DNA of 64,000 nt from positions 702,685 to 766,684 of the forward strand of contig VXAY01002465.1 in assembly GCA_013399855.1 (NCBI GenBank), read 5' to 3'. The translations under genes were made by a program, and so were the position numbers. Under the pieces are notes generated by a model. It was not told the DNA's origin, searched no databases, and saw only the letters and a list, made by a program, of their open reading frames with translations. Positions 63,749 to 64,000 of the stretch are shown in pieces. This stretch comes from Oxyruncus cristatus (taxonomy: Eukaryota > Chordata > Aves > Passeriformes > Cotingidae). The stretch's first letter is position 1. Every line of letters begins with the position of its first letter.

Positions 63749-64000
63749 CTGTTTAAAGAAAAACAACACATACTCACTGGATTTTAAGAAACTGCACTTC
63801 TCTTTTTTTTTTTTTCCACTTGGACCTGCCCCAGAACATACTTAAAGGATTTCTAAATATACCAAGGCTGACTGAGAAAGCATTTGAAAAGCAAGTCTAG
63901 GTTTTTAATTAGAGCTGTAGTGAAGAACTCACTTGAGGTTAAGGTAATAATGAAATATTCTGTGTCCCAGAAAGGGCAGGTTTGTTGTTCTGGGGGTGCT

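Overview
This window is vertebrate nuclear DNA, almost certainly from a bird. The signs are 3' fragments of CR1 LINEs, including the GC-rich CR1 tails typical of neoavian genomes, a few MIR-like fragments, compact introns in one gene, and coding exons that match two tetrapod genes through the protein sequences they encode. There is no bacterial or viral gene organisation. Open reading frames outside the exons listed here are short, lack splice or start context, and are treated as chance.

Layout. Positions 1-33156 are intron 1 of PPM1E (a PP2C-family Ser/Thr phosphatase, also called POPX1 or CaMKP-N), on the + strand; exon 1 lies to the left of the window. PPM1E exons 2-7 sit at 33157-33275, 37885-38084, 39784-39972, 40707-40850, 41116-41209 and 41510-42579 (stop). 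They are followed by a 3'UTR of about 4 kb with several polyadenylation signals, ending near 46600. After a gap of about 0.76 kb, TRIM37 (RING/B-box/MATH E3 ubiquitin ligase) lies on the - strand. Its poly(A) signal is at 47376-47381, its stop codon at 48344-48346, and 17 coding exons run up to 63748. These 17 exons encode the C-terminal ~769 residues; the RING, B-box and promoter exons are to the right of the window. The two genes are tail to tail, as I recall for human chromosome 17q22.

Every exon boundary given was checked by eye for GT/AG sites and for reading-frame continuity with its neighbour. All 15 complete internal junctions of TRIM37 and all five of PPM1E keep frame. One TRIM37 exon begins 13 codons earlier than the mammalian protein I recall, because the expected acceptor position lacks an AG.

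The long PPM1E intron is otherwise AT-rich single-copy sequence. It contains CR1 fragments, microsatellites, a 27-bp-period polypyrimidine minisatellite, a 35-T run and several small palindromic clusters that resemble transcription-factor sites (FOX, K50 homeodomain, RFX). TRIM37 introns carry a 5'-truncated CR1 with an open ORF2 tail and an exact 40-bp duplication 3.26 kb apart. I found no undescribed gene system. The most useful leads are the TRIM37 acceptor shift, the 40-bp duplication, the palindromic clusters and a 214-codon antisense ORF in the PPM1E 3'UTR.
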